Assembly: GCA_023374025.1 (NCBI GenBank)
Contig: SIJG01000077.1
Location: 440,565 to 504,564 of the forward strand
Direction: 5' to 3'
Length of the DNA stretch: 64,000 nucleotides
Origin: Heterodera schachtii
Lineage: Eukaryota; Nematoda; Chromadorea; Rhabditida; Heteroderidae
Numbering within the stretch: position 1 is the stretch's first letter; each line of letters begins with the position of its first letter. Of this stretch, positions 47,763 through 61,500 are shown one piece after another. A program made the position numbers and the translations under genes. Below the pieces are notes generated by a model that did no database searches, was not told the DNA's origin, and worked only from the letters and a program-made list of their open reading frames with translations.

Positions 47763-49575
47763 TATAATATTAAATAAATATGGAGAAAATTTGCAAATTT
47801 TTTATTCATATATAATTTGTATAAGAGAATGTTTTCTCTTAATCACTTTGCTTTATTGATTGATTGAGCTAATATGTGTAATTCATATGAATAAATTAAT
47901 GAATTTATTTTATTTTTTAAGTTATGGCACACGGAAAGATAAGTGGCAATTTTTTTTAAATGCTGTTTTAAATTCTTTAAAAAATTTTAGAGATAAAATA
48001 TTTAAATACCTTATATAGTTTCCTACGATAAAAAGTAGAGGTCGGAATTTTCCGATTGTACGGGTAAGTGTAAGGGTTACGGGCTCGACATCGATACTGG
48101 TCATGGGCGGGCTTACGGGCCAAAAACTCGTAAAACCCTTAACTCGTAATTAACCCGCAACGCCCGAAAAAGTACGGGTTACGGGAGTCCGGCCCATATC
48201 CGATTTCTAATAAAGGTATGCCAAATTCAGTACCAAAACAATAGGACTGTTATAAACCATGATAAAAGCCGTGCCAGCAAAATAATCCTTTTAATTTAAG
48301 ACCATTATTTCATTAAAACTTCGATCTGTCCATTTATTCTCCGACCAAAAAATACTATTGGTCCATTCTTCCGATCACCCATAAAACACGGATTAATCTT
48401 CAGGATTAATCTCCACAACAACAATAAAATATAAATCCGATTGATTGCCTTTGGCTTATCCGCTGCTTGTCTGCCTTACCTGCCTGCCTGTCTGTTAAGT
48501 GCTCTCTCCAAATTGGCTTCTATTTCCGTATTGATTAGCAAACCTCCATATTGCCTCGGGCGTAGTAAGCTCACCCCCTCATGAAAATAGTGTTTGATGA
48601 CGGGAGGAAAAGAAAAAGAGTGATGGCGCCGATGGATATGCTTTTCCCTCCCGCTGTGGCTTTATGTGAGTGACTAAAAGATCAGTTGAACTCCAACAAG
48701 CAGCTTCTTCTTTCTTCTTCTTCTACCCGTTCTGCTTTGGCGTCTCTTCCCTCATCATTTGGGCCGGGTAAAGCAATGGTAGCCAATAAATGAAGCATTT
48801 TTGCCCTCGGGGGACATTCTCAGCGAAAAGCAGAAGCGGAGGAATGGACAAATTATCGCTCCAAAATGTACAATTTTTAGCAAGAAAATGAGCATTACTT
48901 TACAAACAATTCCATCTCATATCCGTATTTAATTAGAATGTTTAAGGAAGGATATTCCCATGAACTCCTAGGGATCTGCAAAATCTCCAAAAAGTTTCAA
49001 ATGTTATTTTGCCAATTTTTTAGCGTTTTGCACAAAAAATTAATTTACTGAAAATTAATCTGCCTTCCCCTCACTTTTGGTTTGTATGTCTCTATTTCCC
49101 ATTTTTGGTCTATTTTAATAGTTTTTAGTTCCTAAATTATACCAAAACCGAGACTATCTTCATTAAATACCCTTTATTTTCACTTTTATTGAATCAGTTT
49201 ACCTTTTGTATATGAATATTTCCCTAAAATGGCCTTTTCATTTATGCAAAAAAAAAAAGATAAAAACCTTTTTTCTTTTAAAATATCTTTTTTAAAATTT
49301 CAAATATATTTTAAATTTATGACAACATTTTTGGATTTACATTAAGGATTTTAACAATAAAATTATGTTTTTTATGCTACATATTCTTTGAAAATATAAC
49401 ATATGTTTCAATGCACTTTCATCCGATCAGATTTCAAAAATGTTTCTGAAAAAAATGTTAAACATTTGTTTGTTCATGCTTCGATTTGAAGTGCTTACAA
49501 ATTGTCCCAGATTTTCCTATTAAGGTTTTAATTATATAAATTTTACGCATTAATTTTTATATTAGCTATAAATAA
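47763..49575. promoter_or_regulatory. Divergent intergenic region between two genes
   Basis: Separates a minus-strand signal-peptide gene from the plus-strand 49.6-kb gene. It holds an ACGGGTTACGGG inverted repeat (48045-48205, ends TAGAGGTCGG and CCGATTTCTA). At 48450-48830 there is a GC-richer, non-coding pyrimidine-rich stretch (CTTCTTCTTTCTTCTTCTTC) that is the likeliest promoter or 5' UTR area. TTTTATATTAG just before ATG 49576 could accept a spliced leader; this is inference. Confidence 0.4.
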
Positions 49576-52500
49576 ATGGCTGGCGTTGAATTGGAATCTT
49601 CAGCTGCCACAATGCCAACAGTGCGGCAAAACATAATGCCAAAGTCGGCGAGCAGTGCCACCACCACCACAATGTCCACTATTGCTGTCAGGGCGGAACC
49701 CCATTCGACAATTGTTGTCGCAATTGTTAGGGTAAAATACGGCATTTCTATTAATGTCTGTCCGAGAGTGTCTTATGGCCTTGGGAATTTCTAGTTCCCG
49801 AAGATCAATAATATTTCTAATGCGATAAATTTCTCTATTTTGAAAATCGTGGCCCGAGAATTTATCGAGGGTTCGAGAACTAAGACCCCCAAAATCCAAG
49901 AAATTGCTCTATTTGAAAAAAGAGGCTTAGAAATTAATCAAGGACTCGAGAACTAAGACTCCACCCGAAAAAACCGAGAATTTTCTCGACTAGAGAAAAC
50001 AAAATCGGGTGAGATCGCGGATATGCCAACTGAAAATATCTCTAAATTTAATTCAAGATATAATTAATTTATAATTTCATTTAATATTTTTGAATTTTCA
50101 ACAGAGTGTCGGCTTTGTGGAGTTACGCATTGACGAGATGGAGCCGGGCCTGCTCCAAATTGGCACAAATCCAAGCGAAAATGGACAATTGTTGCTGCTC
50201 CATGAGGACCTTTACGCGCGACTGCTTGGCAAAGAGGAGCAGGCAAATTGAATTAATTAAATATTTAAATATACTTATATATCAAATTAGGTTGAAGAAC
50301 TTCTTGGACGCGCTGAAAAACTGGTAACCGAACAAACAGAGGCGGACGACATTCTGATTTATGAAGCGATGGCGGACGGATTGGCCACAGCTTGGAAAAG
50401 TTTGAGCAGGTCTAAATAAAAGACACGAAATAAATCTTTAAAATAAAAAATAAGTTTTTTCGAATTTTTCCATGTAATTAAAGGAGCAAATTAAATGAAA
50501 TATATTTAAATAAAACTAAATGCATTAAAATATTCTTTTCATTTTAATTTTTTAAAAATTAATTTTAAGGCAATTATCAATCCGAGGTTATATTTTGACA
50601 GACACTCAACATCTTTATGAGATCGCATTGAAGCATGAAGAAGTAACATAATTTTGAAATTATTTTTATTTATTTATTTAATTTTATATCTTTTTAATTT
50701 TTAAAACTTCGTTTTTTTGTGAATTTTCTCATTTTCAGCTAGCAAAATTGGCCAATTCTCGTTTGTGCAAAAATGGAGCAATTCAATCACCAGATGAATT
50801 ACAGAGGATTATTGACGGTATTTTTTTAAGTAATTGTAACCTCTTTAAATTTCATTTTTTAATTTTCCTTCCTAACCCATTTTTTTCTTAAAAAGTAACA
50901 TTATTTTTTTTACCTTTAAATTAATTTTATATTTTTGTTACCTTTTTCTTTAATTTATTTTATTAAATGAATTTTTATTATTAAATTTTAAAAAAAAATG
51001 CGAACTCAGATAGGGGCGAAATTTAGTCATCAATCAGCAATCAGATGAACTATTCCAATAAACATCACAGTTCGCAGTCAACCGGAATTGAACCGGAGAG
51101 TTTTTTCACTACAAAGGAAAACAATTAACCGCTAGACTAAAGAAGAAATGGAATATTTGCAATTTGTTTGTCTTTTAAAAAGAAAAATTCATTCTAAAAT
51201 ATTTTTTATTCACATTTCTCAATATTTTTTAATCTCAATAAATGAAATATTTTTTTAAATGGGCACAAAAATTTTTTAATTATAGAAAAACTTATATTAA
51301 ATTTTTATTCATTATCAATTTTTAATTTATTTGATATTAAGAAAAAATTCATTCTAAAATATTTTTTTTCATTCTCTATTTTTTTATCTCAATAAATGAA
51401 ATATTTTTTTAAATGGGCACAAAAATTTTTAATTATAGAAAAACTTATATTAAATTTTTATTCATTATCAATTTTTAATTTATTTGATATTAAGAAAAAA
51501 TTCATTCTAAAATATTTTTTTTCATTCTCTATTTTTTTATCTCAATAAATGAAATATTTTTTTAAATGGGCACAAAAATTTTTTAATTATAGAAAAACTT
51601 ATATTAAATTTTTATTCATTATCAATTTTTAATTTATTTGATATTAAGAAAAAATTCATTCTAAAATATTTTTTTTCATTCTCTATTTTTTTATCTCAAT
51701 AAATGAAATATTTTTTTAAATGGGCACAAAAATTTTTTAATTATAGAAAAACTTATATTAAATTTTTATTCATTATCAATTTTTAATTTATTTGATTTAA
51801 AATTTTTAAAATAAATTTAATATCTCAATTTAACAGGTATTAATCATAAAATTATATGTTTAATTTTTTTAAAATTTTTTTTTTGTTGTAGAATTAGCTG
51901 AATTAACGCATGAAGGCCTTGAGATTGGTTCAACAGTTATTTCACAAATTCGAATTTTGGGCGCACTCGCGGACAATGAAGAAAGGCCACGTGAAGTCCT
52001 CAATGCTTGTCTGGCCATTGAGAAGATAATGCTAAGGTAAAAGCTTACATATTTAATAAATATAATTTCAAATAAAATAAAAAATTTAACGGCAAATCAA
52101 ATAATATTAAATATACTCGGATTATTATTATTATTATTTCTTAAGTAAAATTCCTATGAGAGTGTAGGAAATTTTCTCAATGTTAGATTTTGTAGAGGAT
52201 TTGTTGGCAATTCTAAAACGAAATTCCCAGCCCAAAAATTCGGAAGATCGGCATTCCGACAAATCCCTGCTGGATATTTACTACTTTTTTTTTAATAAAA
52301 AATCAAAATCCCAAAATATAAAATTCGATAAAAATTATTATAAACATGGAATTCTGCCTAATTCAGAAATAGGGTTTGGACCCCGTCCCCGTCCCCGTGA
52401 CTCAGACCCCCGCAACCCCCGCCCCCGCGGGGGTGCGGGGGGTGAAAAATACACCCCTAAGAATGGCTTTCTATTTGTTCTTATTTCTAAGAAATGTTCT

Positions 52501-55500
52501 GATTTGGGGGCGTATTTTAATCAAAAAGAGGGAAATTTCTGAAAAATTTGGCTAATTTCTAACAAAATTCATAAAAATTTTCCCCCGACGGCGCCTATCG
52601 GCACCGCCGGCCCTCCAAAAACCTATTTTTTCTTAAAAATTAGCTCTAAATTTGGTCATTCTTTTGACAAAATTGTGTAATTTATGCCAAAAGGAATTAT
52701 TGAATCGAGGCACACATCGACTAAAGGAATGTGGAGCCAACACATCATTCATAAAAATTAATTTTTTTTTTTTGAGATTTTTTGGAGCTAATTCAAATCA
52801 AACCCCCCCCCCCCGTCCCCGGGGGCGAGTCATTTCCTCACCCCCGACCCCGCCCCCGCGACTCTGACCCCCGCAATCCCCCGCCCCCGCGAAAAGCCAC
52901 CCCCGCCCACGGGGTCCGAACCCTATTCAGAAATGTATAAATAGTTCTTTACGAATTTTTATGTTATTTATTTATTTTTTCATAGAATTGCACAAAGTTG
53001 GGAGCTCATTGAAAACAGTTGGCGACTTCAACGAGATGGTGGTCAAGTAGCAACAATTGAAGAACAAATGCGGAACATTGCCACCAGCGCACGCCAACCC
53101 CACCGTGCCATAGAAAATGCCAAAAAGGAAAAGCCGGCACCACTAAAAACAGTCGGCAGTTTCAGTGCCAACAATTTGGTGGCAGCCGAACAATGGCTGC
53201 TGACAGCCGCACAACGGTTTGACCGTGTGCGTGACTGTGAGGAGGACGAGGAGTTGGAACTCGCCATTTTGATCACCGACATCAAGGTGTTGTGCCAAAT
53301 ATGGAATGCCGTGCCGAGAGACCGGAATTTTTGAAAAATTTTTTTGGCCTTCCAAATGAGGCATAATAATTATCAAAATTTAATTTAAGCTTGATTTTGA
53401 ATTGAGATAGCTAACCGATTCAGGAATGCCGGAGATTTTTTGGCTGGGTCCGAAATTCTTGATTTCTGAGGCATTCCGGAGAAATATGTTGAATTTAAAT
53501 ATTGCCAAATCTAAGGATTATTTCTAGATTTTTAAAAATTCATTTGTGAGAATATCTTAAATTTTTTAATTTTTGCTCTTTAAACCTCTAAAATTGGCAA
53601 ATTTTGTCCGCATTTTTTGATTCCTCCAATATATTGCTGCGAATTTGAAGCTTTAAAGCCCATTTAAGAAATTTTAGCTTTTATGCCTAAAATTTTAGCT
53701 TTTATGCCTTTCTTGGGCGATTGTAATGCTTGAAAATGTGATAAAAACTAAAAAACATCATTAAAAAATCTAACTTCAATTTTTCAAAATTTTACCCCAA
53801 AGAAAAGAGGGTTTTCAAAAACTGTTGCCAAGAAAATTAAAATTTTAAACCAAAATTACTGAGAATCCACCCTCTATTGTGGTATTTTTGAAATTCTCAG
53901 TCCAACTACGCCAGTTTGAAGGCCCTTTCCGAACAAATTGACCCCGTTTTGCATGCAACAAGCGCAACACGCTGTGAACAGTTGCTGGAACGCTACAACC
54001 GTTTGCTGAAGGAAGTGCAAATGCGAAACGATCTATTGGAACGAACACAGACGATGATGCACAAAACGGATACGGTAGGCTAGATCCTCTGTGGCTCAGT
54101 CGGTTAAGGCATTCCACGATTTGGAATGTCTTGTGGGTTCAAATCCCGCCGATGGGAGTGTATAACCCTTTAGATTCAACAGAATCCAAAATTTAATTAT
54201 TGTTTGGTTTTAAGCTGCTTGTACAGCTTGACAAAATGCGCGACGATTTGCGACATGCAAGTGCGGCAATGGCAGGGTCTGTTTCGGTTTCCGGAAAATA
54301 AAATTTCCATGATTATACCAAAAATGGATAGTGATTAGTCAAAAGTTCCGGCGGTGTCCAAATTTTCAGTGTCCAATTTCCGGTGCCCGTCGGTTTTTGA
54401 CAGGATTTTTCTTTCGCCAAAACTCCAAAAAGAGGCTTTAATGGAAAATCTCAGGTTTTTCCTGGTTTTATTTACAGATTTAATTTTATAGAAAATGCAA
54501 TTTTTAGAAGATCTTTTTCAGGAAATACCGGAAATACCGAATTTTTGTTTACCTTTTTAAATCTATGCAGGTTTGTCCTCTATACTGTAGTGCAGGTTTT
54601 TAAAATTTAAAGTTTTCTATTAGAAATTCTGTCGAATTTTCCCCATTTTCACTAATTAGTTTCTAATTAGCAACTGTTTGCCAATTAAGCGAATTGGGCC
54701 CGCTCGCCCAACAAAAGGGCGTTGCACTGATCGAGGACGGTGTTCAGCTGAGTGCACATTGGGAGCGCGAGCCGGCGGGCGGGCACAAATGGGGCCCAGC
54801 GGTTGACGCGCGGGTGGAACGCCTGAAGGAGGCGGTCATCGACGTGGTGCGCATGGCACGGGACCGAATTGCGTCCGGCAAAGCGGACAAACTCCGGGAA
54901 ATGGTCAGTTCCAATAAAAGGCTGAATGATCGAAAGCTAATCCTCCCCGGAATTCGAGAACCAAGGCCGTGAATTGAAATCGAGACCGAAATTAAGAATT
55001 CGAAAATTTTTCTGAACCTAACTCATAAGTGATCGGAAAATGGATCGGTGGAAAATGCGTTTCAGTGAATCAGAAATTCCCGAAAACGAGACAAGTTTAA
55101 CATGATGATTTGAAATTTTAGGCGTTAAATGTTAGGAAAAAAACTACAATACTTCAATTACATACAGTGTTTATTTTTACAAAATTTGAATTTGTTTAAA
55201 TTTTTAATTAAAAAATGAATTGACAAATTCTGACCAGGATTCTTATACAATTTTGACCCTTTGAACTACAAAATTTATGTTAAAGAAATTTATATTTTAA
55301 ATATATCGCGGGCGAAACATTTTTTTTTTGCTCTTTGCTTATATTTTTCAAGTTTTTTCGAGTTGAAAAATATACAATTGGTGCTTGTGATAGGGTGCTG
55401 TCAAAAATCAGTGAAAATTTGGAGTGACTTATTTGTTTTACAAAAATTAGAGTTGAACGGGACCGGGACCAAAACACGGACAACTGAGTACCAAGGTCCC

Positions 55501-58500
55501 GGTTTTGACCAGTTTTGACCGGGACCGGGAAATTCCCGGGTTTCCTAGCCAAAAAGTCCCGGTTTTTCAACCCGATTAGGTCCCGGTCCCGGTTTTGCCC
55601 AAAATTCGCGGTCCCGCTCAACTCTAACAAAAATGGTAATTTCAGAAATTCCTTTTTCCAATATAAATTTTAAGCTGATTGTTCCTGAACTCACTGATCC
55701 CGCTGCCTATGCTCTTGTTAAATGCCTTTGAATTTCAGTTGGCCTCGCTTGAAAGTTGGCTTCATTCGGTTGCTGGCCATATGTTGTCAAAGCCCATCAC
55801 TTTGAATCCAACTGCTGCTGAAACAAATGAATTTTTAATGCATTTGCGCCGCTTTTCAAACGAAATAACAGTAAATAATTGTTACAAGAATTTTCCAGGA
55901 AATTTGATATATATTTTTTTAAATTTTACTTTTTCTTAACACTTAGACAATAGACCCAAAAACTTTTCCCGGCGGCACTTAACGGCACCGTTGGACCAAA
56001 ATTTTTTCAAAAATTTTATCCCAAAAGGACCAAAAATTGTCAAAATGGCAAAAAAAAATTCGTATTTTCCCCACGGTGCCGAAAATCACAATGAACATAA
56101 AATTTTTTTGAAAAGCTTTGGTGTCAATTTACAGTACAAAGAGCAACAGCTGCGCTCGCTGGTTTCAAGCCAACAAAAATCGCAACATTTTGTGCCAGCG
56201 GAGGAGCAACGGTTGGACGCCCTGCACGCGGGCATAAGTCGAATTCGGCAAATTGTTGAGCAAAGATTGCAAATTGGGCAAACAATGGAACAGGTGAAAG
56301 ACAATAAAATTAATTTAAAGCATTAAATTTATTTTTATAATAAATTTTTAATGGAAGTAAATTTTTTTAAATGTTTGATAAAATATTCTTTTAAAATTCA
56401 ATTTGATTTCTCATTTTTAAAATATTTGTGAAATTTATTATCTCTTTTATGTTGAAATTTTAATTTATTACAAAAATCTTAAAGGATATTGAATTTTATT
56501 TTAAATGTTTGATAAAAAATATTCTTTAAAAGTTAATTGATTTAATTTTTAAATATTTTGAAATTTTAGAAATTTTATTTTTCTTTTTAAATTGAAATTT
56601 TATTTATCGATATTTTAATTTTTATTTTACTTTTAAAACGTTAACAAAATGTTTATAATGGATTTGTTTTCTCTAAAATATAATTTAAATTTTTAAAATA
56701 TTTAATTGAAGAAATTTCTTTTATTTATTTCTTTATTGATTAATAATTGCAAATCTTAATTTGAAGTTGCAAAAATTGAGCCGCGAATTGGACACTTCAC
56801 TTCACTTTCTCAGCACTTTGCTTAAAAGTGAAAGTGCCAAAATTGAATCGGAGGAACAATGCCAAAAGCAATTTGAACAAATGCGCAATTTGTTGCAGCA
56901 AGCCAACGAACACATTTATCGGGAAAGACACCAAAGTGAATGATGATAATTAACATCAAATAACACGAGAATCCTGAATGCCAAGCAATACCAAATTTTG
57001 AGGAAGTTTATAACTGTCCAAAAAATATTTACCGAATTTAAAAAAAACGGTGCCATAACACCCAAACGATACAATCCTCAATTTTTTAGGCCATGCTTTT
57101 TTTCTTACTTGATCAATCCACACATATTCTTAGCAATAATTGAAAGCTTGAAGCCTACACAAATTTTTTCCTTTATTTTATTTTTGAAAGTATTTCCAAT
57201 TTTCTATTTTCGACTCATATTCCCAACATATTCCAGGGTAGCCCATTCTTATGGAAATGCCAATTCCATTCATGTTAAATTTAAACCCTATAATCCATCT
57301 GAGCTTTGTGAAAAATAAAATTCAAATTCTCCAAATAAATTTTTTCTTTTCAGCCGATAAACTTATTTCTTTGGCAAATTCGGCTAATGGCACGGATGCT
57401 TGCCTGGACATTGTGCCGGCCTTGGATTGGTCTCGATCAATGCTAAGCATTCATGAAAACGAATTGAAACGACTCACCAAATTGAGCAGCCAGTGGGAAA
57501 AAGAATATAAAAATCGGCAAAATTTCAAATTGCCTGCCGACGGCACGTTCCCACCACGGTTTACGGTACCTTTGGCTTCGGAGCACCGCGCAGTGCTCGG
57601 CACGCGGGTGGAGCTTAGCGCAAGAATTGAGGTGAAATTTTATTTAAACAATTAATTAATTAGATCGATTTTAATACATAAATAATATTAAATAAATGAA
57701 TTTAATTGTTTTATATTTATTAATATTGGTTATCCCTTAATTATTATTATCCGTTTGTTTTGGATGTTATTAATTTCATATGATGTAAAATGGAAGAAAA
57801 TTACGGCACATCCCAATATGTATTTTAAATTCGGCACAAAAATTATTGGCATCGAAATGCATTAGAGTCTGTAATTCGCCCTAAAGACCTGCTAAAATTA
57901 TTTATGCCATACCTAAAAGTTATGACAGTTTTGGTTTTTGATTTTTGCACATCAGCAATCAGATAATTCTGATTTTTTGAAAATTTTGGATAACCTTCGA
58001 ATCGCGGTTTTAATTTTTGAATTAGCGGAACTGATTTTTTTAAATCTTTTTCAAATTGAATGCTTTTCCAGGCTAACCCGGATGTACAAATTTGTTGGCT
58101 CAAGGATGGGAATTCAATTGGTGAACTTATTGGACACCGTCGCATGAATTGGCTGAACGGCTTGGCCACTTTGGTCATTGAAGAACTGTTGGAGGATGAC
58201 ATTGGAGAATACACATTGATAGGACGAAATGCGTTGGGTGAAGCTGATAGTCGATGCACAGTGAATGTTTTACAATCATTGGGTAAATTTTATTATTTGA
58301 GAAAATTTTTTTAATTTAAATTAAAATAAGAATTTGGCTAACATATTGGGAAGCTTGAATAAATGCTCGCATATTCTATTAATTGTTTAGGTACGATAAT
58401 TAATCCAAAGTAGCTAAAGTAATTATGGTAATTAATTAGCGGTGGTACAGCCCTAGCAAAAATTCCCCGCTCCCCTCAGAAATTCATGTATGAATTTTTT

Positions 58501-61500
58501 AGAATTAGTTTACTATTTAGCAAAAATATTTTTTTCTCAAATGCTTATTTTGGAAAGCTCGGATAAATGACCTCATAATATTCCATTGATTATTCATCAT
58601 TTACATAGAAAAGGATACGGTAATTAATCCAGAATAGCTATAGTAATCACGGTAGTAAATTAGCTGTGGCACAGCCTCATCAAAAGCTTCCGTCTCCCGA
58701 ATTTATGAATCTCGTAGAATTAGTATACTTATTATCAAAATCTTCCTTATATTTTAATTTCGCGAATTTATCATTTTTATGACGCACAAAAACCCAAAAA
58801 TGCTTGCCAACTTAGAGAAAAAAATGGAAAATCACAGAAAAACAAAAAAAATTTTTTCGGAATTTGTCCCCAAAAAATTCACAGGAGGGACAGCCAAATT
58901 CTCAAACAATGAGAAGCAAATGCTTGTTGGTGAGGTGAAAACAACACACAATGATGGACAACAAGCGCCCACTGTTGTGTGTACCACGACAACAGTGACA
59001 CAATTTGAAACGGACGAATCGCCAAACCAAAATGAACAACAACAACAACAACATGTTCAACCAGTACATGCACCACCCGCTGTTGAACAACAGCCATGCA
59101 AACCGCGTTTTGTGCGTCAGTTGGTCAATGTCAGCGGGCGCGAGGGCTGCCCATTTGTGTTGGACTGTGTTGTGGTGGGCAATCCGGAGCCAAAGGTAAT
59201 ATTTGGCGTTTTGTTCTGATGCTGCAATGCCATTCATTCATTCCTCATTTTTCTAACTTTGCACAAAAATTTTAAGAATTGGAATTTTATGTAATTGAAA
59301 TTTTCAAAAAAAAAATCTATGTTGCAAAAACAGCGAGTCATTTGGAGGGAGACCAACTGCTGCACCATTCGAGGGAGTAAAGTCGGTGATTAGGATTTCT
59401 CGGCACTGGAATTATCCGAGACTCAAGACCGACGAGATTTCTAAAAGCCCGAATTTTCTCGAGATTCTTGAATAGTCTAAGTCCCTAAGGGGTTTCTATC
59501 TTAAAATAGCTTACAAATTAGTTCCAAAAATTGATTTTACATGGAGTTCAATGAAAAGGGTTTTTAGCCCCCTTTTTGCTTAATTGAAAGTTGCATACAA
59601 TATACCGTATAAAATTTCGTTCATTAACAAAACCCCTCTTCGCTAGATCATATGGTATCGTGAGGAGGAAACTGTTCGCGAGTCGGACCGAATTCGGCTG
59701 GCATTCCACGGTGATCACTGCACATTGAGTTGCAGCGATGCACGTACTGAGGATGCCGGCCTCTACAAGGCATTGGCGGTGAACCGGCACGGCGAAACAA
59801 TGAATTTTTGCCGCGTTTGCATTGTGCCACCATCGCCGCCAAGGCGAAGCAACAGCAAAAATGGGCCGCCACCGCCGACGGCGCCAAAACCCGTGACGCC
59901 AATAATGTAAAAATTTTCAAATTTAAAATGTAATTTTGGTTTTTATGCAGCGCGTGTCGCGTTGATTTGGAGGAACAACAACAAGTCGAGGAACAACAAC
60001 AAATCACCGAAATTGTTACCGTACAAAATTTTACGGTAGAAATTTATTGTTAGTTCATTGAAATCGAAAACGTAAAATTTTTTTATTTTTTAATCTTATT
60101 CTTTTTTAAATTTACATAACATAAAAAGCTATTGAACAATTACAATTAATGAAGGATGCTTTAATAATAAATACACCGCATTACGGTAGAATAACGGGCG
60201 GTCTGTTACTGTACTCAAACCATAAATGCAATTTGTACTCAAATTAAAATGCAATTTTCGTAAAAAATATTTAAAATTATATATAAATTTTCTTTTCTAA
60301 AATTTAGAGAAATTTAAAAAAATAATTAATAATTCCCATGTTTTACAGGTTTTCCCAGACAAAGACATTCCTCCCCGAATTGAGCCCCCACTTTCGAGTC
60401 AGGTCGTACGCGAAGGTCAAAGCGTCAATTTTCAGGTACCCTAAAAAAATTCTTTAGAATTTTTAAAACTAAATTTTCAGGTTCTTGTCAAGGGTTTTCC
60501 TCCACCGGAAGTTCGGTGGTTTTTCAATAGTACACCAATTAGTGATTGGCAGCATCAACAGCAGCAGGAATTTATCATTTCAAAAGGACCGACAGAAAAT
60601 TGCCAACTACTGAACATTCCGAAGTTGGAAAAAAATGAAAATTTTTGCATTTCTGTCCCAATTGGGTGCACAACGCCCCCCCCCCCCCCCCACCTCGCTT
60701 CCGAATTTTTTAAAAATTCTCATAGAGATTTTTCTAAAAAAATCATAGAAAATTTTTAATAAAAAACTTCAACAAAAAAAACTTACAATTTCATAGGTTT
60801 TATTGGAAAAATTGTGAAAAAATAATAGTGTTTCATCAAACAAATTTTAAAAAATCTCTAGTGATAATTAAAAAAAATTTTTTCGTGAAATTCTTATATA
60901 AAGTTTTCTAAGTTTTTTTTGAAAAATTTCTTTTTCAAAATTAAAAAATTCTGGGTAATCCGGTTCTATAAGCCTATTGATGTAAAGGGATTGAATATTT
61001 AAATTCTCAAAGGATATAAATGGAAAATAGTGATTAATTTCAAATTAATATTATTTTCGTATATTTATATATATATATATATTTTTTAATATTTGAAGTT
61101 TAAAAAATTATTATTATCGCTTCATTAAGTGTTTCGCTTGCACATTCTGGCCAGTACTCGGTGGAAGCACAAAACAAAGTGGGCCAAGCACACTCATCGG
61201 CAACATTGAATGTACTGGTTGGACTTGATGGTAGGCCCCCCAAAACTTTCATTTTTGTATTTGGTTTGATTAATTATTTAATAATATATTTTCATATAAA
61301 TTTGAATTTTTTTTTCAAATCATTAAAAACCTTTTACATTTTAATTTCTTAAATCTGATTTTTTAGAAACAACCTCAAAAACAACATTCACGACAACAGC
61401 TACAACAAGTCCAACCAGTGGATTTGATTCGCCGCAGGCAAACATAAACAAAAAAAATCAATAAAAACAAAATTTCTTTAAAATTCGAATCTAAGTTTGG

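Noticed and set aside
52180..52300. Possible extra exon with EDLLAILKRN in the CCDC141-like gene
   Set aside because: The flanking exons 51892-52036 and 52986-53286 already join in phase without it, and no acceptor/donor pair fits.
54083..54160. Functional tRNA gene
   Set aside because: The anticodon loop lacks U33 and the acceptor stem pairs poorly, so it is kept only as tRNA-like.
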